Shown: positions 53,001-62,509 of the stretch, piece after piece
Layout: each line of letters opens with the position of its first letter
How positions within the stretch are numbered: the stretch's first letter is position 1
Notes under the pieces: model-generated
The model's input: only the letters and a program-made list of their open reading frames with translations
What the model was told of the DNA's origin: nothing
The model's database searches: none
Program-made: the position numbers and the translations under genes
NCBI GenBank assembly: GCA_963842575.1
Contig: CAWJGS010000010.1
Location: forward strand, 682,001-746,000
DNA length: 64,000 nucleotides
Origin: JACDER01 sp963842575
GTDB lineage: Bacteria > Actinomycetota > Thermoleophilia > Gaiellales > Gaiellaceae
Direction of reading: 5' to 3'

Positions 53001-54322
53001 ATGTCGAGGACGTTCTCGAGCTGGACGCGCGACAGGTCGGAAAACGGGTACGCGCCTCGCACCAGCTCGTGGAGCTCGTCCACTGTGATCTCCTCCTCGG
53101 CGCAGATCGCGACGATCTGCTGCGCGAGGACGTCGAGCGGGTTGCGCGGGATGGTCGTCTCCTCGATCGCCCCTTCGAGCATCCGCTTCGCGACCACCGC
53201 GCACTCGAGCAGGTCGGCGCGGAACTTCGGGAAGAAGCGGCCCTTGGACACGGCGCCCAGCTCGTGGCCCGCACGGCCGACGCGCTGCAGGCCGCGGGCG
53301 ACCGACTTCGGCGACTCGACCTGGATGACGAGGTCAACGGCGCCCATGTCGATGCCGAGCTCGAGCGACGACGTCGCGACCAGGCACGGGATCTGCCCCG
53401 CCTTGAGCAGCTCCTCGATCTCGGTGCGCTGCTCGCGCGCCAGCGATCCGTGGTGCGCGCGGGCAATCTCCTCCTCCGCGAGCTCGTTCAGCCTGAGCGC
53501 GAGCCGCTCCGCGAGACGCCGGTTGTTGACGAACACGATGGTCGAGCGGTGCTCGCGCACGAGCCGGAGCAGCTCGGGGTAGATGGACGGCCAGATGGAC
53601 TGCGCCGAGCCGTCCTCGCCGCCGCCCCCGGGCTCCCGCATGTCCTCGACCGGGACGACGATCTCGAGGTCGAGCTCCTTCGCGCGGCCTGCATCCACAA
53701 GCTCGATCGGGCGGCCCCCCGCCACGAAGCGGCCGATCTCCTCGAGCGGGCGCTGGGTCGCGGACAGGCCGATCCGCTGCAGCGGCCCCTCGACGAGGCG
53801 TTCCAGCCGCTCGACCGAGAGCGCGAGGTGCGCCCCGCGCTTCGTCCCCGCGACCGCGTGCACCTCGTCCAGGATCAGCGTCTGGACCCCGCGGAGGTTC
53901 TCGCGGGCGCGCGAGGTCAGCAGGAGATAGAGCGATTCGGGAGTCGTGATGAGGATGTCCGGGGGCTTGCGCAGCATCGCCGCCCGCTCTTTTTGCGAGG
54001 TGTCCCCCGTGCGTACCCCTACGTCGAGTGAGCTGTTCAGCCCGGCGAGCGGACCGCGCAGGTTCCGCTCGACGTCGTAGTTCAGCGCCTTGAGCGGCGA
54101 GACGTACAGGAGCCGCATGCCCTGGCCGGGCGAGCCCTTGAGGCGGTCGATCCCGTACAGGAAGGCGGCGAGCGTCTTGCCGGAGCCGGTCGGGGCCTGG
54201 ATCAGCGTGTGACCGCCTCGCGCGATCGCGGGCCAGCCGAGCTCCTGCGCCGGGGTCGGACCGGCGAAGGCGCCCTCGAACCACCTGCGCGTCTCGGGAC
54301 TGAAAACGTCCAGGCTGCTCAT
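50086..54322 (-). CDS. lhr: Lhr-type large DNA/RNA helicase (one frameshift)
   Basis: Superfamily 2 helicase of about 1411 residues implicated in DNA repair. Motif I LIQAPTGSGKTLAAFLYG, Ia VSPLKALNYDVERNL, DEVHAVAGTKRG, IGLSATQRP, VATSSLELGIDMG and LQRVGRAGHELG are near the N-terminus; the long C-terminal region contains the Lhr-core winged helix and beta-barrel parts. The frame shifts near 52555, between EHRL and the continuation STARAAANLVTFL. ATG 54322 overlaps the HIT-family stop (ATGA). Lhr homologs are typical of actinobacteria. Confidence 0.93.
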
Positions 54323-54771
54323 GCGCGCAACGCCTCCACATCGTGCCGCAGGTCGCCGTCGTCGAAGGTGCCTCGCTCGCCCTCCGGGTGCGGGAACGGC
54401 CACCCCGGCTTGGGGTCGTCGGCATAGCGCGGCATCACGTGCGTGTGCAGATGCGGGAGCGCATTGCCGAGCGTCTCGTAATTGACCTTGACCGGCTCGA
54501 ACACGCGCTCGAGCCTCCTCCCCGCCTCGAGCAGCTCGAGCCAGTACTGCGCCGCCTCCTCCGCCGAGAGCTCGGTCGGCTCGGCCACGTGCCGCCCGCG
54601 CCAGATGACCACCGTGTAGCCGCGCTGAAGCTTCTCGCGCTGCAGATACGCGTCGGAGACCTCTCCGGCGAAGAAGCGGATTCCCCACGGCGTCTCCTCG
54701 GGGCGTCCCTGGTCGCACATCGGGCAGCCCTCACCGCGCCGTAGCTCGTAGAAGCGATCGGGCCACTCCAT
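54319..54771 (-). CDS. HIT-family protein (histidine-triad)
   Basis: A 150-residue nucleotide-binding hydrolase. The histidine triad is in LPHLHTHVMPRYADD, and a CPMC near residue 17 may bind zinc. Such proteins hydrolyse nucleotidyl-amidates or dinucleotide polyphosphates. It lies directly upstream of lhr with an ATGA overlap. A second HIT-like gene is divergent 29 bases away. Confidence 0.9.
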   Translation of the reverse strand: MEWPDRFYELRRGEGCPMCDQGRPEETPWGIRFFAGEVSDAYLQREKLQRGYTVVIWRGRHVAEPTELSAEEAAQYWLELLEAGRRLERVFEPVKVNYETLGNALPHLHTHVMPRYADDPKPGWPFPHPEGERGTFDDGDLRHDVEALRA

Positions 54772-54800
54772 GTCGGCGACGTTACCATCGGCCCCCAGTA

Positions 54801-55365
54801 GTGCCCGAGACGCCGGAACAGTTCTACGAGCGCGCGAAGGATGCGCTGCGGATGCCGCCCCTCGACGAGTGGGAAACGTTCCCGTTCGAGGGCGTCACTC
54901 GTCCGCGCGCTCTGCAGCCGCCGGCGGAAGACGAGAAGCAGCGTCACGGCGAGGGAGGGGTCGACTGCCACGCCTGCGGCAAGACCGCGGACGACCTGAT
55001 CTGGGAGGACGAGCACTGGCAGCTGACCGCGATCGGCCCGACCGGACTGCCGCTGGTCTTGATCCTCGAGCCGAAGGAGCACTACGACATCGAGACGCTT
55101 CCGGCCGAGCGCGCGGCGGAGATGGGGCCGCTGATGCAGCGGATCGAGCGCGCCATGCGAACGGCCGGCGACATCGGCCGGGTTCACATCGGCCGGTGGG
55201 GCGAAGGCAGCGAGCACCTGCACTGGTGGTTCATGGGGCGACCGGCCCGGATGCGGCAGCTGAGCGACAGCTTCGCGGCGATCTGGGACGACATCCTCCC
55301 GCCCGTGCCCGAGGACATCTGGCAGGAGAACGATCGAGATCGTCCGGCGCGAGCTCTCCCGCTAG
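54801..55365 (+). CDS. HIT-like protein (one frameshift at the end)
   Basis: About 187 residues. Features: CHACGKTADDLIWEDEHWQL near residue 55 (Cys pair) and EGSEHLHWWFMGRPARMRQL, a HIT-like HxH region. It resembles a divergent HIT-superfamily protein. Near 55330 an extra base shifts the frame; corrected, the protein ends IEIVRRELSR at TAG 55363-55365. Divergent from the other HIT gene, suggesting a shared promoter in the 29-base gap. Substrate unknown. Confidence 0.8.
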
Positions 55366-56256
55366 CGCGCTTGCCAGTCGGCACCGTCGAGACAGTCGCC
55401 GGGCAGGAGCCGTCGCTGCTTCCCGTACAGATCCGTCACGAAGAGGCCCTCCCCACACTCCTTCCGGCTCTTGACATCGTCGAAGACAAGCAGGTGCGCA
55501 CCGTCCGGGGCGAAGGCCTCGATCGTCTCCCCCGGAACGCGCCTTCGCTTGTGCGTCGCGACGTCGTAGATCCACCCGCTGCAACGGTGGATGCCGCAGA
55601 GGTTGAACGCGATCTTCCTCCCGCCCGGGGACCACACGGGACGCACAACACGCCACGGAGGGATGGCCACGATCGTGTGCTGGTCCGCCCCGTTCGTCCG
55701 CATGAGCCGCAGGTTGCAGGCGTCCTCTCCTCGAGAGCACTGGACGTACGCGATCCACCGCCCCTTCGGCGACACGGCCGGCCACTCGTTCGACCAGCCC
55801 TTCCGGGCGAAGGTGAGCCGCGAGCGGTGACGCCCGTCCGGGACGCCGAGCGTATGGATGTCCGAGGTGTCCGTGTTCTTGTTCGTCGCGACGTAGGCGA
55901 GCCGCCGGCCGCCGGGAAACCAGGAGAGCTCCCAGAGCTGGATCGGCTCCTGGACGGTGATCAGCCGCCTGTGGCTCGTGACTGTCCAGCCGTCCGTGGT
56001 CGCGACGTAAGATCTTCCGCCAGGTCGCGAAGGCGAAGACCTTGCCGTTCGGCGACCAGGCGGGGTACTGGCCGAGCCCGAGCACCCGCTCGGGACTGCC
56101 GTCCGTCGGCACGTACACGAGCGTCGCCAGCTCGCTGACGTCGACCGGATTGCCCATAGCGAGGATCGCTCCGTCCCGCCCGGGAAAGGTCGCGGCGGCG
56201 GCCGTCGCGAGCGTGCCGGCCGCAACCAGGCCCAGCGCGACGAACAGCCGGATCAT
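55362..56256 (-). CDS. Secreted TolB-like beta-propeller protein (one frameshift)
   Basis: About 297 residues with signal MIRLFVALGLVAAGTLATAAA. Repeats of the WD40/TolB type: GLGQYPAWSPNGKVFAFATW, RRLAYVATNKNTDTSDIHTL, EWPAVSPKGRWIAYVQC, VRPVWSPGGRKIAFNLCG and DGAHLLVFDDV, about six blades. The frame shifts near 56010. It probably works outside the membrane; partners are unknown. Its tail overlaps the converging HIT-like gene by four bases. Confidence 0.85.
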
Positions 56257-56295
56257 CGGCCGACGGTACCACGCTCCAGGCGTAGAATCCGCGGC

Positions 56296-56856
56296 ATGGC
56301 CGTCGCCGTCCAGAAGCTCCACTTCACCGGCAACGACGAGGCGGACGCGCTGCTCGCATCCGAGCCGTTCGCGCTGCTGGTGGGCTTCGCGCTCGACCAG
56401 CAGGTGTCGGTGCAGTCCGCCTTCTCCGGCCCGCTCAAGCTCAAGCAGCGGCTGGGAACGCTCGACCCGGGCAAGATCGCCGCGACCGACCCGGCCACGC
56501 TGCTCGAGGCCTTCCGGGAGAAGCCGGCGATCCACCGCTTCCCCGGCTCGATGGCCGAGCGCGTCCAGCAGCTTGCTCGCCTGGTCGAGCAGGAGTACGA
56601 CGGCGACGCCTCGCGCTTGTGGACGGGCGCGGCCGACGGCGCCGACCTCCGCGCCCGGATCGCCGCGCTTCCCGGCTTCGGCGAGATGAAGATCAAGGCG
56701 CTCGGCTCGGTGCTCGCGAAGAGGCTCGGAGTCGAGGCCGCCCAGGATCTCGTCCCCAACCATCCGACGCTCGGGGACGTGGACTCGGCGCAGGCGCTCG
56801 AGGAATACCAGGCGAAGAAGCGCGCCTACAAGGCAAAGCTCCGAGCCGAGAAGTAG
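56296..56856 (+). CDS. HhH-GPD-type base-excision DNA repair protein
   Basis: A 186-residue helix-hairpin-helix DNA glycosylase-like protein: EPFALLVGFALDQQVSVQSAF, IAALPGFGEMKIKALGSVLAKRLG (HhH) and a Lys-rich tail. It lacks the C-terminal FeS cluster cysteines of EndoIII. It matches a group of uncharacterised actinobacterial HhH-GPD proteins (TIGR03252-like, from memory). Its last base is shared with the NUDIX start (56856), so the two are coupled in a DNA or nucleotide repair pair. Confidence 0.87.
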   Translation: MAVAVQKLHFTGNDEADALLASEPFALLVGFALDQQVSVQSAFSGPLKLKQRLGTLDPGKIAATDPATLLEAFREKPAIHRFPGSMAERVQQLARLVEQEYDGDASRLWTGAADGADLRARIAALPGFGEMKIKALGSVLAKRLGVEAAQDLVPNHPTLGDVDSAQALEEYQAKKRAYKAKLRAEK

Positions 56857-57269
56857 TGCGGCAGCGCGTGCTCGCATACGTCACGCGGGAGCGGGACGGC
56901 CGTACCGAGCTGCTCGTGTTCGACCACCGCGACGAGCCCGACTCGGGAACGCAGGTTCCGGCCGGCCGCCTCGACCCAGGGGAGACGCTGGAGGAAGGCC
57001 TTCTGCGCGAGCTGCACGAGGAAGCCGGGCTCGACCGCGTCCGCATCGTGCGCGAGCTCCCCATCCTGGGCGAGTGGGCCGAGCGCTCGCGCTACGAGAA
57101 CCACGCCTTCGAGGTGCAGGTCGAGGGCGAGACGCCGGACACGTTCGAGCACGTCGTCCACGGCGACGGCGACGACGCCGGTTTAGTGTTCGCCTACCGG
57201 TGGGTCGGGGTCGACACCGAGCTGGACTTGTGGGGCGGTCTAGACCCCACCTATACGCAGCTGCGCTGA
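56856..57269 (+). CDS. NUDIX hydrolase
   Basis: A 137-residue pyrophosphohydrolase. Nudix box: GRLDPGETLEEGLLRELHEEAGL, a full GX5EX7REUXEEXGU match. Substrate could be an oxidised nucleotide, NADH or a sugar nucleotide; its coupling to a DNA glycosylase gene favours nucleotide-pool cleaning. GTG start at 56856. The 3' end overlaps the next gene start by about 40 bases. Confidence 0.92.
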   Translation: MRQRVLAYVTRERDGRTELLVFDHRDEPDSGTQVPAGRLDPGETLEEGLLRELHEEAGLDRVRIVRELPILGEWAERSRYENHAFEVQVEGETPDTFEHVVHGDGDDAGLVFAYRWVGVDTELDLWGGLDPTYTQLR

Positions 57270-58126
57270 TCGTCGCCGCGCTGCTCCTCGCCGGGTCGGC
57301 GGCCGCGCTGCGCGTCCCCGCCGCGCCAGGCTGCCCCGTGTTCCCCAAGTCCAACCCGTGGAACCGGCCGGTCGATCACCTGCCGGTCGCAGCGGGGTCG
57401 CGAGAGCTCATCCGCTCCATCGGCCTGAACACCGGGCTCCATCCCGACTTCGGCTCCGGCCCGATCGGCATCCCCTTCAACGTCGTGAGCAAGAAGACGC
57501 CCAGGGTCAGGCTCTCGTTCGACTACGCGGACCAGAGTGACAAGGGCCCGTACCCGATCCCGCGCAACGTCAAGGTCGAGCACGGCGGCGACCGGCACGC
57601 GCTGATGCTCGACCGTTCGAGCTGCAAGCTGTACGAGGTCTACGCGCTGCACGGACGGCATGCCGGCTCGGGAGCCATCTGGAGCCTGCGCTCGAACAAG
57701 GTGCGCCCGTCCGGGTGGACGTCCGCCGATGCGGCCGGCCTGCCGATCTTCCCCGGGCTCGTGCGTTGGGACGAGGTCGCCCGCGGAAGGATCGACCACG
57801 CGCTCCGGTTCACGGTCGAGAGCACGCGCCGCGCCTACATCTATCCGGCCCGTCATTACGCGAGCGACTCGAACGATCCGTCGCTGCCGCCGATGGGCCT
57901 ACGCGTGCGACTCAAGGCGGACTACCCGATCGACGGTTTCCCGGCGCAGGCGCGGATCGTGCTGGAGGCGCTCAAGCGCTACGGAATGCTCGTGGCCGAC
58001 AACGGGTCGGACTGGTACATCTCGGGCGCGCCCAGCCCGCACTGGGACAACGACGCCCTCCATACCCTCGGACGCGTCAAGGGCTCGGCCTTCGAGGTCG
58101 TGGACACGCGCTCGCTCGCGCCATGA
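57230..58126 (+). CDS. Secreted protein of unknown function, actinobacterial/soil type
   Basis: About 298 residues with a signal peptide (MGRSRPHLYAAALIVAALLL, ending near AALR). Conserved-looking blocks: CPVFPKSNPWNRPVDHLPV, NTGLHPDFGSGPIGIPFNVV, GPYPIPRNVKVEHGGDRHAL, LRPSGW-like PSGWTSADAAGLPIFPGLVR, and YGMLVADNGSDWYISGAP. I recall this pattern from unnamed secreted proteins of soil bacteria; no enzyme family is assigned. The GTG start at 57230 lies inside the NUDIX gene, and the end overlaps the GMC gene as ATGA. Confidence 0.75.
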   Translation: MGRSRPHLYAAALIVAALLLAGSAAALRVPAAPGCPVFPKSNPWNRPVDHLPVAAGSRELIRSIGLNTGLHPDFGSGPIGIPFNVVSKKTPRVRLSFDYADQSDKGPYPIPRNVKVEHGGDRHALMLDRSSCKLYEVYALHGRHAGSGAIWSLRSNKVRPSGWTSADAAGLPIFPGLVRWDEVARGRIDHALRFTVESTRRAYIYPARHYASDSNDPSLPPMGLRVRLKADYPIDGFPAQARIVLEALKRYGMLVADNGSDWYISGAPSPHWDNDALHTLGRVKGSAFEVVDTRSLAP

Positions 58127-59531
58127 GGGAGTTCGACTTCGTCGTCGCCGGCGGCGGTTCGGCCGGCTGCGTGGTCGCCTCGCGGCTGAGCGAGAACCCG
58201 GACTGCTCCGTCTGCCTGCTCGAGGCCGGGCCGGACTACGGGCCGTATGACGGAGGCGGCTGGCCCGCCGACATCCTCGACGCGCGCGAGCTCGCCTTCT
58301 CGCACTCGTGGGAGCGGAGCGACGCCGACGACCGGTCACAGCTGCGCGCCCGGATCCTCGGCGGCTGCTCCTCCCACAATGCGTGCGCGGTACTTCCCGG
58401 CGCGCGCTCGGACTACGACGAGTGGGGCCCGGGATGGGCGGCGGACGAGCTCCAGCCGTACCTCGACCGCGCGACCGAGACGGTGCGCACGCGGCGCTCC
58501 ACACAGGAGGAGCTGGCGCCGATCAACCGCGCGGTGCTCGACTCGGCGCCCGAGCTCGACCTCCCGCGGCTCGACGACGCGACCGAGGACAGTGCCGGCG
58601 TGGGGCCGTTCCCGGTCAACGCCGTCGGATCGGTTCGCTGGAACGCCGCCTTCGCGTACCTCGATCCGGCACGGTCGCGTCCCAACCTGACCATCCGCGG
58701 CGATGCGCTGGTCGACCGCGTGCGGCTGGACGGCGAGCGGGCGACCGGCGTCGTCCTCGCGGACGGAACGGAGCTCGGCGCGCGGCGTGTCGTCGTCACC
58801 GCGAGCTCGTACGGGTCGCCCGCGATCCTGCTGCGCAGCGGCATCGACGAGCTGCCCGTCGGCGAGAACCTGATCGACCATCCCGGGACCGGCGTCGGCT
58901 GGGCGCCGACGGAGCGCTTGCAGGAGGAGACGCGCGCCTACGAGCAGCGATTCCCGCTGTTCATGGCGCAGATCATCGTCAAGGCACGCAGCGGCCAGTG
59001 CCCCGAGGGAGCCTCTGGGACATCCACCTCTTCCCCGCCACCGACCCGGCCAAGGACGAGCTCGGGCATCCGACCGGCAGCTACGAGCTCAGTGCGGCCG
59101 CCTTCGCGCTCAAGCCGCGCTCGCGCGGCCGCGTCCGCCTCGGCGGCCCCGATCCGAACACTCCGCCGGTGATCGAGCACGGGTTCCTCACCGATCCGTC
59201 CGACCTGGACGTGCTGGTCGACGGTCTGGACCTCCTGCGGCGGCTGGGTGCCGGCGACGCGATGAGCCGGTACGCGTCCGGCGAGGTACGGCCGGGTCTG
59301 GAGGTCGACGCGGAGGCGTACATCCGCGAGACGGTCCGCGGCTATTTTCATCCGGTCGGTACCTGCGCGATCGGCTCGGTCGTCGACGCAGGCGGCGCTG
59401 TGTTGGGCTACGAGAACCTCTACGTCGCCGATGCGTCGGTCATGCCGACCATGCCGCGGGCGAACACGAATCTGAGCACGCTCGCCGTCGCCGAGAAGAT
59501 GGCGCAGTTACTTGCCGTTGCCGGCGTGTAA
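58123..59531 (+). CDS. GMC-family FAD oxidoreductase (one frameshift)
   Basis: Flavoenzyme oxidising alcohols or sugars, about 469 residues. FAD loop VVAGGGSAGCVVASRLSE at the N-terminus, ILGGCSSHNACAVLPG and GARRVVVTASSYGSPAILLRSGI; the catalytic His is in YFHPVGTCAIG, and the C-terminal Asn in RANTNLSTLAVAEKMA. The frame shifts near 59010. There is no signal peptide, although the coupled upstream gene is secreted. The closest functional group is choline dehydrogenase/glucose oxidase-like, but the substrate is unknown. Confidence 0.9.
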
Positions 59532-59543
59532 CTTTCGGCGCCG

Positions 59544-61280
59544 GTGAGGCTGCGGCTCGTCCTTCTGTGCGCGTTCGCCCTGTGCGCGGGGCTCGTGGCC
59601 GCCGGCTGCGGCGGCGGTAGCCACAAGGCCGTCGGGGCCGCCGTCTGCGGAGAGGCAGGCAGCGTGCCCGCGTCGTACGAGCCGAGCGGCGACATCGTCG
59701 CCGACAACGGGTTCCGGCCGGACACCGACGGCTTCGGGGTCGAGAACTACGGCAACTGCGGCCAGACCAACCTGACCCCCGGGGCAATGAGCGGCCTCTT
59801 CGGCGCTCAGCAGGTCTGCCTCAGCGGACGCGGTGCCGACTGCCAGCTCGATCCGGCCGCGGAGAAGTGGATGGAGGTCACGAACGAGCAGATGGCCGGC
59901 GGCCACTGCATGGGGTTCTCCGTCACGGCGCTCCGCTTCTACAGCGGGAACCTCTCCTCGAGCGACTACGGCGCGGACTCCACCTTCGATCTGGAGGTCG
60001 CGAACAATCGGCAGCTCGAGTCGACGATCGCCGCAGGTTGGGTCTACCAGTTCCTCCCGCGCGTAACCGACCAGGAGCTCACCGGCCCGCCGAACGCGAT
60101 CCTGCAGGCCATCGTCGACGGCCTCAGAAAGGACGGCAGCAACCGCTCGGAGGCCTACTCGAACGGCGGGCCGCTCTACACGATCAAGATCTTCAACGCC
60201 GACGGCGGGCACGCCATCACGCCGTACGCGGTCGAAGACAAGGGCGACGGGAAGTTCGCCGTCCTCGTCTACGACAACAACTACCCGGGGATCACGCGCG
60301 CCGTCGAGTTCGACACGAACGCGAACACGTGGAGCTACAACGCGGCGACCAGACCCGACCTCCCCGAGGCGCTGTATTCGGGCGACGCCGGCCATCCCTA
60401 CAACATGCGGCTCGACGCGACGCCTCCGGGCGAGACGACCCCGCAGCCGTTCGACTTCACGAACTCCCCGAACGCCGGCGCCGGATCGGCCGGCTCCTCC
60501 GGCTCGGCCACGCTCTACAACCAGATCTCGCTGCTCGGCAACCCGTCGAACCACGCGCACCTCCTCATTCGCGACAGCCAGGGACGCGTGACCGGCCTGG
60601 TGAAGGGGAAGATGGTCAACCAGATCCCCGGCGTGCAGGTGCAGCAGATCGCGTCGATCGACAACTGGGCCTCGACGCCGGAGCCGAATTACCTCATCCC
60701 CAACGACATGAAGGCCATGACGGTTTTCATCAACGGCTCCGACCTGAAGAAGCCGGACACGGAGACGCTGACGCTCATCGGCCAGGGCTTCTACACCGAG
60801 GTCTCCGACCTGAAGATGACGCCGGGCCAGAGCGACGGCGTCTACTTCACCGGCGACGGCAAGGGCTTCGTGTATCGCACCGCCCCCGGCCACGACCAGT
60901 CGCCGACCGTCGCGAGCGCCATCGCCGTGGGCGACAACGCCTACGCATTCGCCGCCAAGGCGATCGGCGTCAAGGGCGGCTCACAGCTGACGATGTACAT
61001 CGACCCGAAGCTGAACGCCTTTGTGCTGGACACGACCGGGACGACGCCGGTCAAGTCTCAACAGGGCTACGCGGCCTACGTGCTCTCGGTGGTGAAGGCC
61101 GCACCGAACGGCGAGACCACCTGGGTGAACGGGAAGAAGGCGATCCTGCTGCAGCCGAAGTCGCAGGCGATCATCGACTACGGTCACCTTCCCGCCGCGA
61201 ACAAGGACGTCCCGGTCTACACCGGCGCGTCACCTCTCGAGCTCTCGCAGGCGAAGGTCCAGTACCTCCAGCCCGAGTAA
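59544..61280 (+). CDS. Lipoprotein with papain-like residue pattern
   Basis: A 578-residue lipoprotein: signal MRLRLVLLCAFALCAGLVAA, lipobox Cys22. Around Cys122 is AGGHCMGFSVTALRFY, around His223 is DGGHAITPYAVED, and at 243-247 YDNNY, spacing that suits a papain-like Cys-His-Asn/Asp triad. The C-terminal half (from about 300) looks beta-rich. I infer a cell-surface cysteine peptidase or transglutaminase-like protein, but the call is only from residue spacing. GTG start 59544, 12 bases after the GMC stop. Confidence 0.72.
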   Translation: MRLRLVLLCAFALCAGLVAAGCGGGSHKAVGAAVCGEAGSVPASYEPSGDIVADNGFRPDTDGFGVENYGNCGQTNLTPGAMSGLFGAQQVCLSGRGADCQLDPAAEKWMEVTNEQMAGGHCMGFSVTALRFYSGNLSSSDYGADSTFDLEVANNRQLESTIAAGWVYQFLPRVTDQELTGPPNAILQAIVDGLRKDGSNRSEAYSNGGPLYTIKIFNADGGHAITPYAVEDKGDGKFAVLVYDNNYPGITRAVEFDTNANTWSYNAATRPDLPEALYSGDAGHPYNMRLDATPPGETTPQPFDFTNSPNAGAGSAGSSGSATLYNQISLLGNPSNHAHLLIRDSQGRVTGLVKGKMVNQIPGVQVQQIASIDNWASTPEPNYLIPNDMKAMTVFINGSDLKKPDTETLTLIGQGFYTEVSDLKMTPGQSDGVYFTGDGKGFVYRTAPGHDQSPTVASAIAVGDNAYAFAAKAIGVKGGSQLTMYIDPKLNAFVLDTTGTTPVKSQQGYAAYVLSVVKAAPNGETTWVNGKKAILLQPKSQAIIDYGHLPAANKDVPVYTGASPLELSQAKVQYLQPE

Positions 61281-61290
61281 CGTTGCGCGG

Positions 61291-61777
61291 GTGAAGAGAG
61301 TCGCCGGACCGCTCGCCGTTCTGCTCGCCGCAGTCCTCGCGGGCTGTGGGAGCGGAGGCGGAGGCGGCAAGCACGGCGACGACGACGACGTCGAGCGGCC
61401 AGCAGGGGGTACTCGTGCAGCTCCAGGAGCAGAACTTCTCCGGCGAGAGCGGAAACGTGACCCTGACCGCGATGGGGTCGAAGACAAAGGTGGACATCGA
61501 GATGTCGAGCTACGCGGCGAACGCGCAGCCGGCGCACATCCACAAGGGGACGTGCGCCAAGCTCGACCCCACCCCCGCGTATCCGCTGAAGAACGTCGTC
61601 AACGGGAAGTCCGTCACGACCGTGGACGTCCCGCTCACGAAGCTTTTGAACGGAAAGTACGCGGTCAACATCCACCGCTCGGCGAAGCAGCTGAAGGTCT
61701 ACGTCGTCTGCGGCGATATCACGCGGCACTCCGCGCCGACGCCGACGGACACAATCGGCGAACAGGGCGGCGACTAG
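61291..61777 (+). CDS. Small lipoprotein, CHRD/superoxide-dismutase-like domain (one frameshift)
   Basis: About 161 residues with signal MKRVAGPLAVLLAAVLAGC (lipobox). The mature part reads LQEQNFSGESGNVTLTAMGS, NAQPAHIHKGTCAKLDPTPA, TTVDVPLTKLLNGKYAVNIH and YVVCGDI, the pattern of small extracytoplasmic proteins related to CHRD domains and Cu/Zn-SOD-like folds. The His residues (HIH, NIH) may bind a metal. A frameshift near 61390 separates signal and domain. It converges with a methyltransferase gene. Confidence 0.72.
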
Positions 61778-61785
61778 ACTCAAGC

Positions 61786-62509
61786 TCAGCCGCGTCCAGG
61801 TGAGCTCGTGCCTGAGCGGCAGCAGGTAGGACGCCTCGAGTAGCGGCCGCACGCAAGCGAAGAGCGCGTCCCGCTCCTCGGGCTCGATCGCCGCGAGCGA
61901 GCTGGTCGTCGCGTAGAGGTCGAGCAGCTCGTCGGGACCGACCGTGATCGAGTCCACGAACCGTTCGTACCGGAGCGGTTCGAAGCGCGAGTCGAGGAAT
62001 GCGTCGTCCCAGGGCGGTCTCCGCTGCGCTCTGAAGCGCTCCCACGGCTCACGGAGCAGCTCCTGCGCCGCGTCGGGGAGGGGCGGCTCGGTCTCCCACC
62101 AGTGGGTCCAGATCATGGCCAGCCCGCCGCCTGGACGGAGCACGCGCGCGATCTCCGGGATCGCCAGCTCGGGATCGAACCAGTGGAACGCCTCGCCGAC
62201 GAAGACGGCATCGACGCTCGCGTCCTCGAGCGGGATCTCCTCGGCCGTGCCCGCGAGCACATCGCCGTCCTCGATCAATGCGCGCATCGCGTCGTTCGGC
62301 TCGACGGCGACGACGTGGTCGAACCGGAGGACAAGCTCGTGCGTGAGCCGCCCCGTTCCGGCGGCGAGATCCAGCACGCGCACACCACGGGTAAGCCCGA
62401 GGACCTCCTGCGCCAGGTCCAGCGCTTCCTGCGAGTACGGCGGGCGGACGCGGTGGTAGAGCTCGGCGACGCGCCCGAAGCTCAGGCGGAGCGGCGGATC
62501 AGCCGACAC
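61786..62509 (-). CDS. Class I SAM-dependent methyltransferase
   Basis: About 240 residues. N-terminal FGRVAELYHRVRPPYSQEAL, SAM loop VRVLDLAAGTGRLTHELV, VVAVEPNDAMRALI, AEEIPLEDASVDAVFVGEAFHWF and IARVLRPGGGLAMIW. It resembles UbiE/COQ5-like methyltransferases; the substrate is unknown. The frame remains open far beyond the family end, antisense to the lipoprotein genes, so the real stop is near 61786, probably behind a one-base shift. The GTG start overlaps the acyl-CoA dehydrogenase end by 11 bases. Confidence 0.85.

Noticed and set aside
61217..61785. Extension of the methyltransferase frame to 61217
   Set aside because: The tail is antisense to the lipoprotein genes and has no methyltransferase character; lack of stops is due to GC content or a missing base near 61786.
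2073..62509. Large-scale pseudogenisation
   Set aside because: The broken genes include essential ones and each is disrupted by only one or two single-base shifts with otherwise intact motifs; errors in the sequence explain this better.
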